This document shows, piece after piece, positions 27,545 to 36,209 of a stretch of 64,000 bases of DNA. The translations under genes were made by a program, and so were the position numbers. Position 1 is the stretch's first letter. The number at the start of each line of letters is the position of its first letter. Below the pieces are notes generated by a model, which worked only from the letters and a program-made list of their open reading frames with translations, did not search any database and was not told where the DNA came from. The DNA is taken from contig NZ_CP019985.1 of NCBI RefSeq assembly GCF_002250115.1, forward strand, positions 1 to 64,000. Reading direction: 5' to 3'. The stretch comes from Shouchella clausii. GTDB taxonomy: Bacteria > Bacillota > Bacilli > Bacillales > Bacillaceae_D.

Positions 27545-28204
27545 CTACTCCTTGGCTTTTTTGAGATCGCTAACAATTTCCGTATATTTATGATCTTCTA
27601 GCAGCCCATGACTCATAAAGTCAGTAAAGTACTTGCTAATCTTATGTTGTAGCTTAGAGTCCTTAATATCGAATTCCCTAAAAAACATAACTAGATTAAA
27701 CTGCATGGACTCAAACATAAAAGAAATCAGGTCGTCGTCAATATCAGGCCGGAGATATCCATCAACCCTCATTCGGCGTAAAATGTTTTTGATTAAGGGG
27801 AATGATTCGCCCTTTAGTACATTGAGATAAATTTTAAGCAAAATGTTCTCAGGAATGTATAAAAGTGTTTTAGTGAGTTTGATTTCCAACTCATTCAGCG
27901 GCTCCGTCACCATGCCATTCACGTTGCCAAATAAGCCTGTAAGGAAAAACTGGAAAAGGGAATCTTCATTACTGTTATTAAAATACGCAGCTCTTTTCTC
28001 GGTCACATTACGTATTAAGAAACAATATAGGTCATCTTTGTCTTCAAAATACCGATAAAATGTTCCGGGGTGCATGGACAAACGATCCAAAACCATCTTC
28101 ATCGTTATATCCTCGTAAAGATTATCAACAAAAAGATGCATAGCGCTATTAGCTATTTCCTCGCGCCTTGCTTCATCTAAACGAAAGAAAGTATTTTTTG
28201 GCAT
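27545..28204 (-). CDS. TetR/AcrR-family regulator
   Basis: The 219-residue protein has a TetR N-terminal domain (REEIANSAMHLFVDNLYEDITMKMVLDR, HPGTFYRYFEDKDDLY), with an unrelated helical ligand domain. The start is ATG 28204 behind AAGGAG. Palindromes just upstream (28225-28262) are likely its own operators. It precedes the alpha/beta hydrolase gene on the same strand. Confidence 0.85.
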   Translation of the reverse strand: MPKNTFFRLDEARREEIANSAMHLFVDNLYEDITMKMVLDRLSMHPGTFYRYFEDKDDLYCFLIRNVTEKRAAYFNNSNEDSLFQFFLTGLFGNVNGMVTEPLNELEIKLTKTLLYIPENILLKIYLNVLKGESFPLIKNILRRMRVDGYLRPDIDDDLISFMFESMQFNLVMFFREFDIKDSKLQHKISKYFTDFMSHGLLEDHKYTEIVSDLKKAKE

Positions 28205-28224
28205 AGAATACTCCTTAATGTGAA

Positions 28225-28262
28225 GTGTGAATATATACACACAATACCGTGAATTGATTCAC
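28225..28262. promoter_or_regulatory. Two palindromic operators upstream of the TetR gene
   Basis: GTGTGAATATATACACAC (28225-28242, one mismatched pair) and GTGAATTGATTCAC (28249-28262, perfect) lie 20-60 bases before the TetR start. This suits autoregulation of the TetR-hydrolase transcript. Confidence 0.55.
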
Positions 28263-28344
28263 ACGTCAAGTAGTATTTGAAATATTAATATCACTATAAA
28301 AGATTAAAACCATTGCATAGAACAATATCCTTCCTAAGGAATAT

Positions 28345-28743
28345 ATGAAGTTGGTTATGCACGGGTTTCGACAGGTCTACAAAATTTAGATTTACAACAT
28401 GACAGTTTACATTCTTTTGGATGTGAGAAGATATTTGTAGATAAAGTAAGTGGAGTAAAAAGAAAAGAGAAGGGTTAAAGGAAACTTTAGAATTTGTCCG
28501 TGAAGGTGATACGCTTGTTGTTTGGCGGTTGGATCGCCTGGAAAGGAACATGCAGGGATTAATTAACGTAGGAAACGACTTAAATGAAAAAGGGATTAGT
28601 TTTCACTCTCTACAAGAGAACATTACGATGAATAAAGCCAATTCAACGGGGCAACGGATGTTTCATCTATTTGCCGCGTTTGCTGAATTTGAACGAAACC
28701 TCATTCGGCACTGGAGGGTCTATACAGAAGCGATTGAGTATTA
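28345..28743 (+). pseudogene. Decayed serine resolvase (Tn3 resolvase-like) fragment
   Basis: With one T restored near 28350 the frame reads as a resolvase: GYARVSTGLQNLDLQHDSLH with the catalytic-serine region, then CEKIFVDKVSGVKRK. After a second break near 28470 it continues as REGDTLVVWRLDRLERNMQG, and FHLFAAFAEFERNLI. The C-terminal DNA-binding part is missing after base 28743. An AAGGA site precedes ATG 28345. It is a relic of a transposon or plasmid resolvase beside the toxin cassettes. Confidence 0.8.
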
Positions 28744-29050
28744 GACGTGAAACATGACTATGTCAAACACCATTCGTAAAATCATGTTACCACTAACGCA
28801 ATAAAAAGAAGGCATTCCAGCTTTAGGAAAATGAATAAGAAAAAGGAACATTCCCCTAGAATGCTCTGTTAACAGTGATACATTTACGCATAAAGAAACA
28901 AAATGGGAAGGTGGCCATATCCAAAACTGGGCAATGGTTATGAACCCACTTCTTCTCACGAAAATTTAAAAGAGAGGGCTTTAAAATACATTGAATAAGT
29001 TTTTAACTTACACACTTTTTTACAAACTCCGTGGTTATTATTTAATCTAG
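28744..29050. other. Non-coding relic region
   Basis: This is 307 AT-rich bases between the resolvase relic and the first immunity gene. Only short broken frames are present; I see no promoter, hairpin or repeat worth naming. Confidence 0.4.
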
Positions 29051-29359
29051 TTAAATTTCTACCTTATTCTCAACTAAATACTTGTCCCCTAGCTTTTCTT
29101 TAATTAACTCTACAGTGTTTTCTACCTTCTTAAGAAATAAGGTCTTTTCATTTTCATTTGAAAATCCTTTGTACTCAAAGTTGATAGTATTGTCTTCGAA
29201 TAGGTTATCATAAATATTCTGTATCTCTAAAAGCATATTATCAATTTCGTCTTCACCGTCAAGTTCTCCAACTAAATCATTGTCAACTAATTCACCTCGT
29301 TCATTATATATCCACATTGGATAGCATTGATACTCAAGAAATATCTTAATAACGCTCAT
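29051..29359 (-). CDS. Candidate immunity protein of orphan toxin cassette 2
   Basis: A 102-residue acidic protein, AT-rich in base composition, beginning MSVIKIFLEYQCYPMWIYNE. I recognise no family. It starts 17 bases after the stop of the toxin tip at 29377, the position and size expected of an immunity protein for a polymorphic toxin. Confidence 0.6.
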   Translation of the reverse strand: MSVIKIFLEYQCYPMWIYNERGELVDNDLVGELDGEDEIDNMLLEIQNIYDNLFEDNTINFEYKGFSNENEKTLFLKKVENTVELIKEKLGDKYLVENKVEI

Positions 29360-29376
29360 GATTTTCCCCCTTTTTA

Positions 29377-29941
29377 TTATGGTAATGATTTTGGATTTGC
29401 TCCTACAATAAATCCATTATTTCCAACCGTTATTGCAACTCTTTGTTTCTGTCCGTTAAAAACCACTTCATAAATTGGTCTACTGTTTCTTCGGCCTTGA
29501 GTCCCAACCACTTTTCCTTTAGTTAACGCCTCCATCAGCAAATCTGGAATTTCATTTGATTTAATTCCCTTTACTGCAAATTCATCTGCATGACGCATTA
29601 CATGTTCAAAACCTGCATTTGAATTGCCTTTTTCAAGCCAAACCAATTTACCGTCTGCTGTTTTTGTAATAACCATTACTTCATCAGGATTATATTTAAT
29701 ACCACTACTTTCAAGTTCATCTAATAATTCTGCTGATTTCCATTTAGAATTCCCCTTCCCCCCAGTCTTCACCTTCCTCGCTTTCGACAAGTCCTGGATT
29801 AGTTCTCCTGCTTTCGCTGGCTTCACTAAAATAAACGTCGTTGCCAAGGCCTTTTCCCCTAACGAACTTTTGGATCGGCTAACGTTTAGGAAGTCGTCGA
29901 ATAAAAAGTTGACTGCTGGGCTGACCGTCCGAGTGCCGACA
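29377..29941 (-). pseudogene. Orphan LXG toxin cassette 2: pre-tip remnant plus distinct toxin tip
   Basis: From 29941 the sequence copies the end of the toxin's pre-tip region (SLGEKALATTFILVKPAKAGEL, then LSKARKVKTGGKG), with indels near 29870-29880. It then switches to a unique ~120-residue tip, ending YEVVFNGQKQRVAITVGNNG. The tip has conserved-looking Arg/His (FEHVMRHADEF, RRNSRP) that resemble RNase-type toxin tips, but I cannot name the family. The upstream LXG domain is missing and there is no ribosome site, so it cannot be expressed as a complete toxin. Confidence 0.65.
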
Positions 29942-30005
29942 TGATTTAAATAAAAAACCTTGAAAAGCTTTTAGCCAATCAAGGTAAAAATTGAAATAGC
30001 AACTA

Positions 30006-30344
30006 TCATTTGGAACGTTCTCTTTCCCATACCTTCTTTCCTTCAGGTGAAAATACTGCACTTGGGGGATCATCATAGAGAGAAATTTCAACCAAGGTAC
30101 TTTTTTCTTGTTCCAACCAACTATATACACTGCCTTCATTAGTAGTAGGATGGGATAAAATATGATTTACTTGAAATGCGACTGCATAATACTCTGTGTA
30201 ATCGGGATCATCATCATCTAATCCATTGTCTGTCTCAAAAAATGTGTCTGTTTTGCCTACAATTTTTAATCCACTGTTCCATTCTAATATGATTTCTACA
30301 CCTTCATACTCTACTAATGTTTTAAATAAAGAATCTGCTTCCAT
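30006..30344 (-). CDS. Candidate immunity protein of orphan toxin cassette 1
   Basis: A 112-residue, very acidic protein ([36 protein letters not shown]). It begins 23 bases after the Ntox50-like tip ends, the standard place for the cognate immunity gene. It resembles small beta-rich immunity proteins, but no family assignment is made. Confidence 0.65.
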   Translation of the reverse strand: MEADSLFKTLVEYEGVEIILEWNSGLKIVGKTDTFFETDNGLDDDDPDYTEYYAVAFQVNHILSHPTTNEGSVYSWLEQEKSTLVEISLYDDPPSAVFSPEGKKVWERERSK

Positions 30345-30367
30345 AGATATCCTCTTTCTTATTTATT

Positions 30368-31369
30368 CTACTCTGATGGTTTTGCTGGTACTATATGAGC
30401 ACCATCTTTTCCATAGTGTATCATTCCCCTATTAGTATCAACGTATTTTCCAGTCACCGTGTCATAGTATTTACCTATCGGTTCACCAAAGTCCACTCTC
30501 TCTTTATTTTTGGTCACAGTGGTTCCTTTCCCGGCAAACTTATCAAGCAATTCTTGTGCTTTTTTATTATCGCCATAGAAGATACTTTTGTGTTTTCCAT
30601 TTGCAAGTTCTTGTTTGTAATTTGGAGTATGAGGAATATGCTTTTCTTGTGCACCTGGCTTTACTTTAACGGGAAATCCATTAACTTCTCTATACGGTCC
30701 GCTAGGTACTGATTTCTTGCCAATAGAAGGCGCACTAGTACCCTTCCCCCCAGTTCCCACCTTCCTCGCCTTCGACAAGTCGTATCCTAGTTCAGCCACT
30801 TTCGCTGGCTTCACCAAGATAAACGTCGTTGCCAAGGCCTTCTCCCCGAGCGAAGCTTCTGGATCAGCCAACGTGAGGAAGTCACCGAAGAAAAAGTCAG
30901 CTACTGGATCAAGGAAGGTCCTGATGTTGTTCTTATACGCGATCCCGTTGGCGCCGACACGGGCATCCATCGTCGGCCCGGGATAACGCCCATTGTTGTA
31001 TACTTCCTCGTCGACCTCGGCTATCAGGGGACCGTCGCCCGGAGGTTTGTTTTCCAGGTACGCTTGAATCGCTGCGACTTCTTCCTCGGTAAAATCATGC
31101 TCCCCTGTGGTGACCACTTGCGACGTATCCGTTTGAATCGCTTGGGTACGGAGCTGGGCTTGGTACCATTGGTATTGGATCGGCACCAGCTGTTTCAGTT
31201 GCCGTGTCAGGATCGCCGGCGAGACCGTCGCGTTAGCGGGCATGCTCGATAGGCGCGCCAATAACGGAAGTACGACGGGGTAACGGCATGGGGTTCTCCC
31301 ATCGCTGGCGCTCGGCACGCTTGCAGCGCCTGTTCATTGCTTAGGATGGCACTGACAGGGAAATGGTTT
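30368..31369 (-). pseudogene. Orphan LXG toxin cassette 1: ~620-bp copy of the pre-tip region plus Ntox50-like tip
   Basis: From 31369 to about 30745 the DNA copies 33371-32752 of the full toxin at over 90% identity by eye (for example QWYQAQLRTQAIQTDTSQVV and GDFLTLADPEASLGEKAL). One frameshift lies near 31275. The sequence then changes to a unique tip with QEKHIPHTPNYKQELANGKH, KAQELLDKFAGKGT and YGKDGAHIVPAKP, which matches bacterial toxin 50 (Ntox50), a predicted RNase. The copy begins abruptly inside the gene, with no LXG domain and no promoter. It is a silent cassette that could swap into the full gene by homologous recombination. Confidence 0.75.
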
Positions 31370-31477
31370 AAATTCTAACTGTTTCTGCTAAGAGCAATAA
31401 ACATTAGATACTTATTTTTACATTCACTGTTCTTCTTATTTGATATGATTATAACGGGTTCGTTGTAAAAGAACACA

Positions 31478-31525
31478 AAAAACCCGAAAAACGGACTTTT
31501 TTAAAGTGTTCATTTTCCGGGGGAC
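31478..31525 (-). terminator. Terminator of the LXG toxin operon
   Basis: On the minus strand a CCCGGAAAA arm pairs with TTTTTCGGG, with an inner ACTT/AAGT stem, followed by TTTTTTG. It separates the complete toxin operon from the orphan cassettes. Confidence 0.65.
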
Positions 31526-31556
31526 GGTTCACTCGTATCAATCAAAGTTTCTTTTA

Positions 31557-31940
31557 TTATTCTTTATCAATTAGTATAGTATTACAAACAACTTCTACAT
31601 TCAAAGGGGGCATTAAAATGTTACATTTTAATATGTCTTTTCCATCAATCTGCACATCTGTAATCTCAACATCCTGAATAAAATACGGAATTTGAGTTTT
31701 TGTTAACTCTTTTAAGGGTTTCAACCTATCATCAACACTTGTTGCAAATGAGAATTTTGAACATCCAGTAAAAAGTAGGATTACATTAAACTCTGTGTCT
31801 TCAAATACAATTCTAATCTCATCTCCAAAAAAATTTGCTTCCATTTGCAAAACTCTAGCATCCCAATAATGCAGCTCTTCAATTTCATTTAGTATTTTTT
31901 GTGCATTCAAATTACTCCACCTCACTTTATATAAGGCCAC
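31557..31940 (-). CDS. Small AT-rich protein downstream of the LXG toxin (possible second immunity protein)
   Basis: A 127-residue protein (VRWSNLNAQKILNEIEELHYWDARVLQMEA; C-terminal DILKCNILMPPLNVEVVCNT). The beta-rich pattern and its place as last gene before the terminator suggest an immunity or accessory protein. No family is recognised. It starts 16 bases after the previous gene's stop. Confidence 0.5.
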   Translation of the reverse strand: MALYKVRWSNLNAQKILNEIEELHYWDARVLQMEANFFGDEIRIVFEDTEFNVILLFTGCSKFSFATSVDDRLKPLKELTKTQIPYFIQDVEITDVQIDGKDILKCNILMPPLNVEVVCNTILIDKE

Positions 31941-31956
31941 AAATATTCCTTTTTCC

Positions 31957-32280
31957 CTATGAATTTTCTGTATAACTTTCTGCTATATCAATATCATTTG
32001 TCATCTCTAATTCTGGAAATTTTTTATCTAATCTTCTTAAACAATTAATTAGTTCTTTACTTTGTATAATTTCTGCTATATCCTCAAAAACTTCACTTAT
32101 CCAGTATAAATCTTCTTTACTACAATTTTCTAAATACCTTATAGTATTTTCCTCATTTTCTGTGAGAACTGCTATTATTTCATTCCAACTTTTTTGTATC
32201 CCATAGTCATCATTTAAATTTATTTTTTTTCTTTTATCTAATATAACTTCCATTTTATTTTCAATCTTCATATTATCCAT
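31957..32280 (-). CDS. Candidate immunity protein for the EndoU-tipped LXG toxin
   Basis: A 107-residue acidic, helix-rich protein (SWNEIIAVLTENEENTIRYL, EDIAEIIQSKELINCLRRLD). It lies 20 bases after the toxin stop and is AT-rich like the tip. Position, size and charge fit the cognate immunity protein. The helical composition resembles small immunity families paired with EndoU-like tips; this is inference. Confidence 0.65.
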   Translation of the reverse strand: MDNMKIENKMEVILDKRKKINLNDDYGIQKSWNEIIAVLTENEENTIRYLENCSKEDLYWISEVFEDIAEIIQSKELINCLRRLDKKFPELEMTNDIDIAESYTENS

Positions 32281-32300
32281 TTCTATCCTCCACTCTACAT

Positions 32301-34172
32301 CTATGGTTGTTTAGTAGCATCTGGAAAAATAGTCCCTATCTCTCCATTAGTTTTTATAACACCAACCCTAACTCCTTTATACTCTCCAAAAATAGCCACT
32401 CCATTTTCAGCATTGGCAAATTTAGGTGATTCAGCAACCTTAGCACCTGCTGCTGTAATATCAGACTCCGTCCAGTTTTCTGGAAACCATGACTGATTAG
32501 AACCTGTTCTTTTTGCTTTCACCTTATGTCCAGGTACATTCCCCACTCTAACACCGTTCTCATATACTTGAGTTATATTATAATCTACATTATTTTTTTC
32601 TAAAAATTCAATATTACTTTGTCCATGTCCTCCACCCTTCATTCTTGAAATAGCTCCTGTTCTAGGATTTGTTGTAAAGTCACCTACATTTGAATGTTTA
32701 ATACTATTTTCCGGTATATTAACTTTGTTAACCTGGCTAGTTCTATTACCCGTCTCCACCTTCCTCACCTTCGACAAGTCATATCCTAGTTCGGCCACTT
32801 TCGCTGGCTTCACTAAGATAAACGTCGTTGCCAAGGCTTTCTCCCCGAGAGATGCTTCTGGGTCGGCGAGCGTGAGGAAGTCACCGAAGAAAAAGTCGAC
32901 TACTGGATCAAGGAAGGTCCTGATGTTGTTTTTATACGCGATCCCATCGGCGCCGACACGGGCATCCATCGTCGGCCCAGGATAACGTCCATTGTTGTAT
33001 ACTTCCTCGTCAACCTCGGCTATGAGGGGACCGTCGCCCGGAGGTTTGTTTTCCAGGTACGCTTGAATCGCTGCGACTTCTTCATCAGTAAAATCATGCT
33101 CTTTTGTAGCGACCACTTGCGACGTGTCCGTTTGAATCGCTTGGGTACGGAGCTGGGCTTGGTACCATTGGTATTGGATCGGCACCAGCTGTTGGAGTTG
33201 CCGTGTCAGGATCGCCGGTGAGACCGTCCCGTTAGCGGGCAGGCTCGATAGGCGCGCAAATAACGGGAAGTACGATGGGGTAACGGCATGGGTTTCTCCC
33301 ATCGATGGTGCTCGGCACGCTTGCAGCGCCTGTTCATTGCTTAGGATGGCACTGACAGGGAAATGGTTCAAGTAATACCAGTTAGCTGCTTTCAGGCTAC
33401 CGTATAGAGGGGCGTAGGCGCCTGTATACAGAAATTCGAGCGGCAATACGTCTTGGTACAGCTCCCCTTCGCGGCCTTCGACATGGCTTAGGTCTAATGG
33501 TGCCATTTGGATCGCTTGTGTCACGACATTTTGGTACAGCTCTTCCATATTGGCATCGATCTCCGCCTGCGTTTCTGGGGAGGCGATCACGCCGCCACTG
33601 GTCCAGTTGGCTACTTGGCTGACGACAGTCGTCAGTTCTTGCAAAGTGCTTTTTGCGCTTGCGAGCACCGTGTCGTTGGCTTCGTCCAGGTTGCCAAGCC
33701 TTTCCGCCGTTATACGGACATGGTCTTTGCCTTGTTGGGCGTAGCGAAGGACTGGTTCCATCGAGAACGGGGGCAGTGGCAATAGGTCGGCGATGGAAGC
33801 GCGAATCGACTCAATCGCTGTCGCATCTGCGATCGCATAGCGCTCGACTCGGTCCAGGCCGTTTTTGACATCGGCGAGAAATTCTTCCCGGATCAGGGCG
33901 GAGCTGCTTTCAAAGTTGAGCAAATTCGAGCGGATTTGCTTCAATTGTTCGATGTATTGGCCGATGAAAAGCTGGAACGCTGCCAATACAGGGAGATGGA
34001 GCGTCGCAAAATGGTCTTTGATTGCTTCGCCCCCTTCGCCTTGCAGGGAATCAAGGTGAATGATCTTCTGGATGCTGGCCTGCAAGCGTTCGAGCTGTGC
34101 TTGATCGTGAAGCTTTCGTTCCACAATTTCGTCAAGTGCATCGAGTACTTCTTGTACGTCAAGTGTGTTCAT
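32301..34172 (-). CDS. LXG-domain polymorphic toxin with EndoU-like C-terminal nuclease
   Basis: The 623-residue protein opens with an LXG domain (MNTLDVQEVLDALDEIVERK, long helices to about residue 220), which directs export by the type VII (Esx/WXG) system. A central pre-toxin region follows (about 220-460, including GDFLTLADPEASLGEKAL). From about residue 480 the tip carries RMKGGGHGQSNIEFLEK, HKVKAKRTGSNQSWFPENW and NGEIGTIFPDATKQP, matching bacterial EndoU-type RNases, with candidate catalytic His, His and Lys. The tip is AT-richer than the LXG part. It is preceded by two small LXG partners and followed by immunity candidates. Confidence 0.85.
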   Translation of the reverse strand: MNTLDVQEVLDALDEIVERKLHDQAQLERLQASIQKIIHLDSLQGEGGEAIKDHFATLHLPVLAAFQLFIGQYIEQLKQIRSNLLNFESSSALIREEFLADVKNGLDRVERYAIADATAIESIRASIADLLPLPPFSMEPVLRYAQQGKDHVRITAERLGNLDEANDTVLASAKSTLQELTTVVSQVANWTSGGVIASPETQAEIDANMEELYQNVVTQAIQMAPLDLSHVEGREGELYQDVLPLEFLYTGAYAPLYGSLKAANWYYLNHFPVSAILSNEQALQACRAPSMGETHAVTPSYFPLFARLSSLPANGTVSPAILTRQLQQLVPIQYQWYQAQLRTQAIQTDTSQVVATKEHDFTDEEVAAIQAYLENKPPGDGPLIAEVDEEVYNNGRYPGPTMDARVGADGIAYKNNIRTFLDPVVDFFFGDFLTLADPEASLGEKALATTFILVKPAKVAELGYDLSKVRKVETGNRTSQVNKVNIPENSIKHSNVGDFTTNPRTGAISRMKGGGHGQSNIEFLEKNNVDYNITQVYENGVRVGNVPGHKVKAKRTGSNQSWFPENWTESDITAAGAKVAESPKFANAENGVAIFGEYKGVRVGVIKTNGEIGTIFPDATKQP

Positions 34173-34191
34173 CTGTCTATTCCTTTCTGTG

Positions 34192-34455
34192 TTATCGGCG
34201 GCTTGCCAGCATCTCGTCCACGACTCCGTACGTTTGAACGAGTTCTTTCGTTTCTGCTTGTACGTTTTTCACGACGTCTAAGTAGCGATTTAATTGTTCA
34301 GCATACCCGCTTTCTACTTCCAGCAATGAATGGAGAAAGGCCATCGACGACGTATGGATCGCAGGCTCGTGATCCGACACAGAATAGCTGGCCTGTTCCC
34401 CCGTTTCGCTTAAAGCGCTGAGCACTTCGTCTTCATCAATTTTGATTTCCGGCAT
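34192..34455 (-). CDS. DUF5344 / YwqI-like small LXG partner
   Basis: An 87-residue helical protein (MPEIKIDEDEVLSALSETGE; HSLLEVESGYAEQLNRYLDV) of the YwqI type always found just upstream of LXG toxins. Such small WXG100-like proteins bind the LXG helices and serve as targeting factors for type VII secretion. It starts 18 bases after the YwqH-like gene and ends 19 bases before the toxin start. Confidence 0.75.
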   Translation of the reverse strand: MPEIKIDEDEVLSALSETGEQASYSVSDHEPAIHTSSMAFLHSLLEVESGYAEQLNRYLDVVKNVQAETKELVQTYGVVDEMLASRR

Positions 34456-34473
34456 CTCTGTTCTCCTTCTTTC

Positions 34474-34857
34474 TTATTTCGTCGCTTTTAATGTTTGGAG
34501 CGATTGTTGCTTTGTGTCGATGACGACTTGACAAGAAGACACCATTGTTTGGAGACGACTCGTTTCCATTTCAATCACGCGCATCAGTTGTTCCGTTTCG
34601 TCTTGTACGTTCGTGTAAGCCTGTCGCATATGGTGGCGAATGTCATCGTGTGTCGATTCGGCTTGGCCGCGCCACGCATCATGGTCTAGCTCTGGTTCGC
34701 TCCCTCATTTATTATGGTCGTGAAGAGTCGCTTGTTCGGAAACAAGCGCTTGTTTTGCCGCCCGCAATCGCTCCAATTGCGCTTCTGTCTGGAAAAGTTG
34801 CGCCCGCATTTGGCTAATTTCATAGTGGAGCTTGGCTATTTCTGTTTGATCGGCCAT
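34474..34857 (-). pseudogene. DUF5082 / YwqH-like LXG partner with in-frame TGA
   Basis: ATG 34857 starts a coiled-coil protein (MADQTEIAKLHYEISQMRAQ ... TLHDHNK). Codon 51 is TGA (34705-34707). The same frame continues (GSEPELDHDAWRGQAESTHD ... QQSLQTLKATK) to TAA at 34474, for a total of 127 codons, the normal length for YwqH-like proteins. The central DAWRGQ is the WXG-like turn. A single base change such as CGA to TGA would explain it. If real, the secretion partner is truncated and toxin export may be impaired. Confidence 0.7.
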
Positions 34858-35045
34858 CGGCCATCCTCCCCCATGATGGTTTCGTTCTTCCGTCTAAAAA
34901 AAATGGCTATTCATTCCATTTTATTTTAAAACAACTGTTCGAAATCGTCTAGAAAAAACAGACTCGTACATCAATTAAGTGAAACCAATATAGTAAGGCG
35001 TTTCTAAACGGGGAACTATCGACGCCCCCCGATCCTCCTGCACAT

Positions 35046-35074
35046 ACAAAAAACCTCGAGGTGCTACTCGAGGT
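35046..35074 (-). terminator. Terminator after the manganese-catalase fragment
   Basis: On the minus strand ACCTCGAG and CTCGAGGT pair around TAGCAC and are followed by a run of six T. The catalase stop codon lies in the stem. Confidence 0.85.
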
Positions 35075-35476
35075 CCGTTTCTCGCTGTTGCTGGGGCTTT
35101 TGGTTCGCCTGATTCGAGGCTTGTTGTTGGCCATTGCATTTTCCAGGGACGGTATTGTGGTAAGCCAGTGGTGCTGGCGGCAAATGAGGCTTTTGCCCCC
35201 CAGGCATAAGGTTGAGGCGAATAGTGAAAATTCCCCCTACCATCAAAGCTTGGTCCGTATGCCCAGCGGCCTTTTCTGCTTGCTTCTCCTTCTGAAAAGT
35301 TGAACAGCGTATAAGAGACTTCGCCTTTTTCGAGAGAGCGGGGAAAAGTGGTCGGAACGACAATATCTTCTTCACATTCTTCTAATTCTTTAATGGCTGC
35401 ATACCACATGTTTTGATGGTATGTGTCCCTGGCAATGAGAAATGACAGCATGTCGCGAACATATGGATCATTCCTG
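35064..35476 (-). pseudogene. Manganese catalase, C-terminal fragment
   Basis: The fragment begins RNDPYVRDMLSFLIARDTYHQN and continues VVPTTFPRSLEKGEVSYTLF, NFSEGEASRKGRWAYGPSFDG, the C-terminal third of a dimanganese catalase (normally ~290 residues). A frameshift lies near 35210; the other frame ends QKPQQQRETDLE at 35064. The N-terminal two thirds, including most metal ligands, are absent. The fragment starts immediately after the LysE-type stop codon, suggesting a deletion joined the two genes. Confidence 0.75.
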
Positions 35477-36086
35477 CTATCCGAAAAGCAATGCAATGCC
35501 ATGGTAGCCAAAGTAAACGCCAAAGCCGATTAGGCAGACGCCAGAAAAAGCGGAAATGGCAATGAGCGCCTTTTCATTCATAAAAGCGCGGGCGGTGCTT
35601 GACAGAACAGCCATCGTAAAATCCCATGCCGCTATGCCTATAAAGATCGCCACACTGTACAGCCAAACAGTGGCCATTTCATATTCAGAAATCGTTTTTG
35701 CTAGTACCGAGCCATAAATGCCGAGCCAAAATAAAATCGTCAGCGGATTGGAAATCGAGATCAAAAATCCAATTTGGAATGATTGTCTCGGCGACTCGTT
35801 TGTCCTTACGCCGAGGCCTGTTTGTGCTTCTTTTTTCACCTTCATAATGCTCTCAAAACCTGTGTATACAAGGACAAAACAACCAAACAGCCATAAGAAA
35901 ACGGTCACGACCTCATACTCTAAAAAACGGGAAACCCCTAAAAACACAGCACACATGTACAGTGCGTCCGCTGCCATTGCCCCAAGGCCAACCGCCTTTA
36001 ATGCCTTTTTCTACTTGAGCCGCATTGACTGGGCCAATTGGAGCTGCTAATGAAATGCCTAACATGATGTAACTTAGAAATACCAA
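35477..36086 (-). pseudogene. LysE-family transporter with one frameshift
   Basis: TTG 36086 lies eight bases behind GGGGGG and opens LVFLSYIMLGISLAAPIGPV, the LysE N-terminal signature (PxGPV). A single-base shift near 35990 leads to the frame GAMAADALYMCAVFLGVSRF and the rest of a ~200-residue transporter with FLISISNPLTILFWLGIYG. The family exports amino acids or related compounds. The catalase fragment follows directly. It is divergent from the APC permease. Confidence 0.75.
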
Positions 36087-36209
36087 TTTTAATCCCCCCT
36101 TGTCCCAGTTCTACTATATTCAGGAACAACGGGTTGTACGACTTTAAATTTCGCATGGTATAGAAATGAAATCAAAGGCAGACGCTAACGAGGAGACAAA
36201 GGAGGAAGG

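Noticed and set aside
28345-28743. An active transposon
   Set aside because: Only a frame-broken resolvase remnant is present, without terminal repeats or a transposase.
28741-28959. Minus-strand frame of 72 codons
   Set aside because: No ribosome site, no recognisable domain and it lies in relic DNA beside the broken resolvase.
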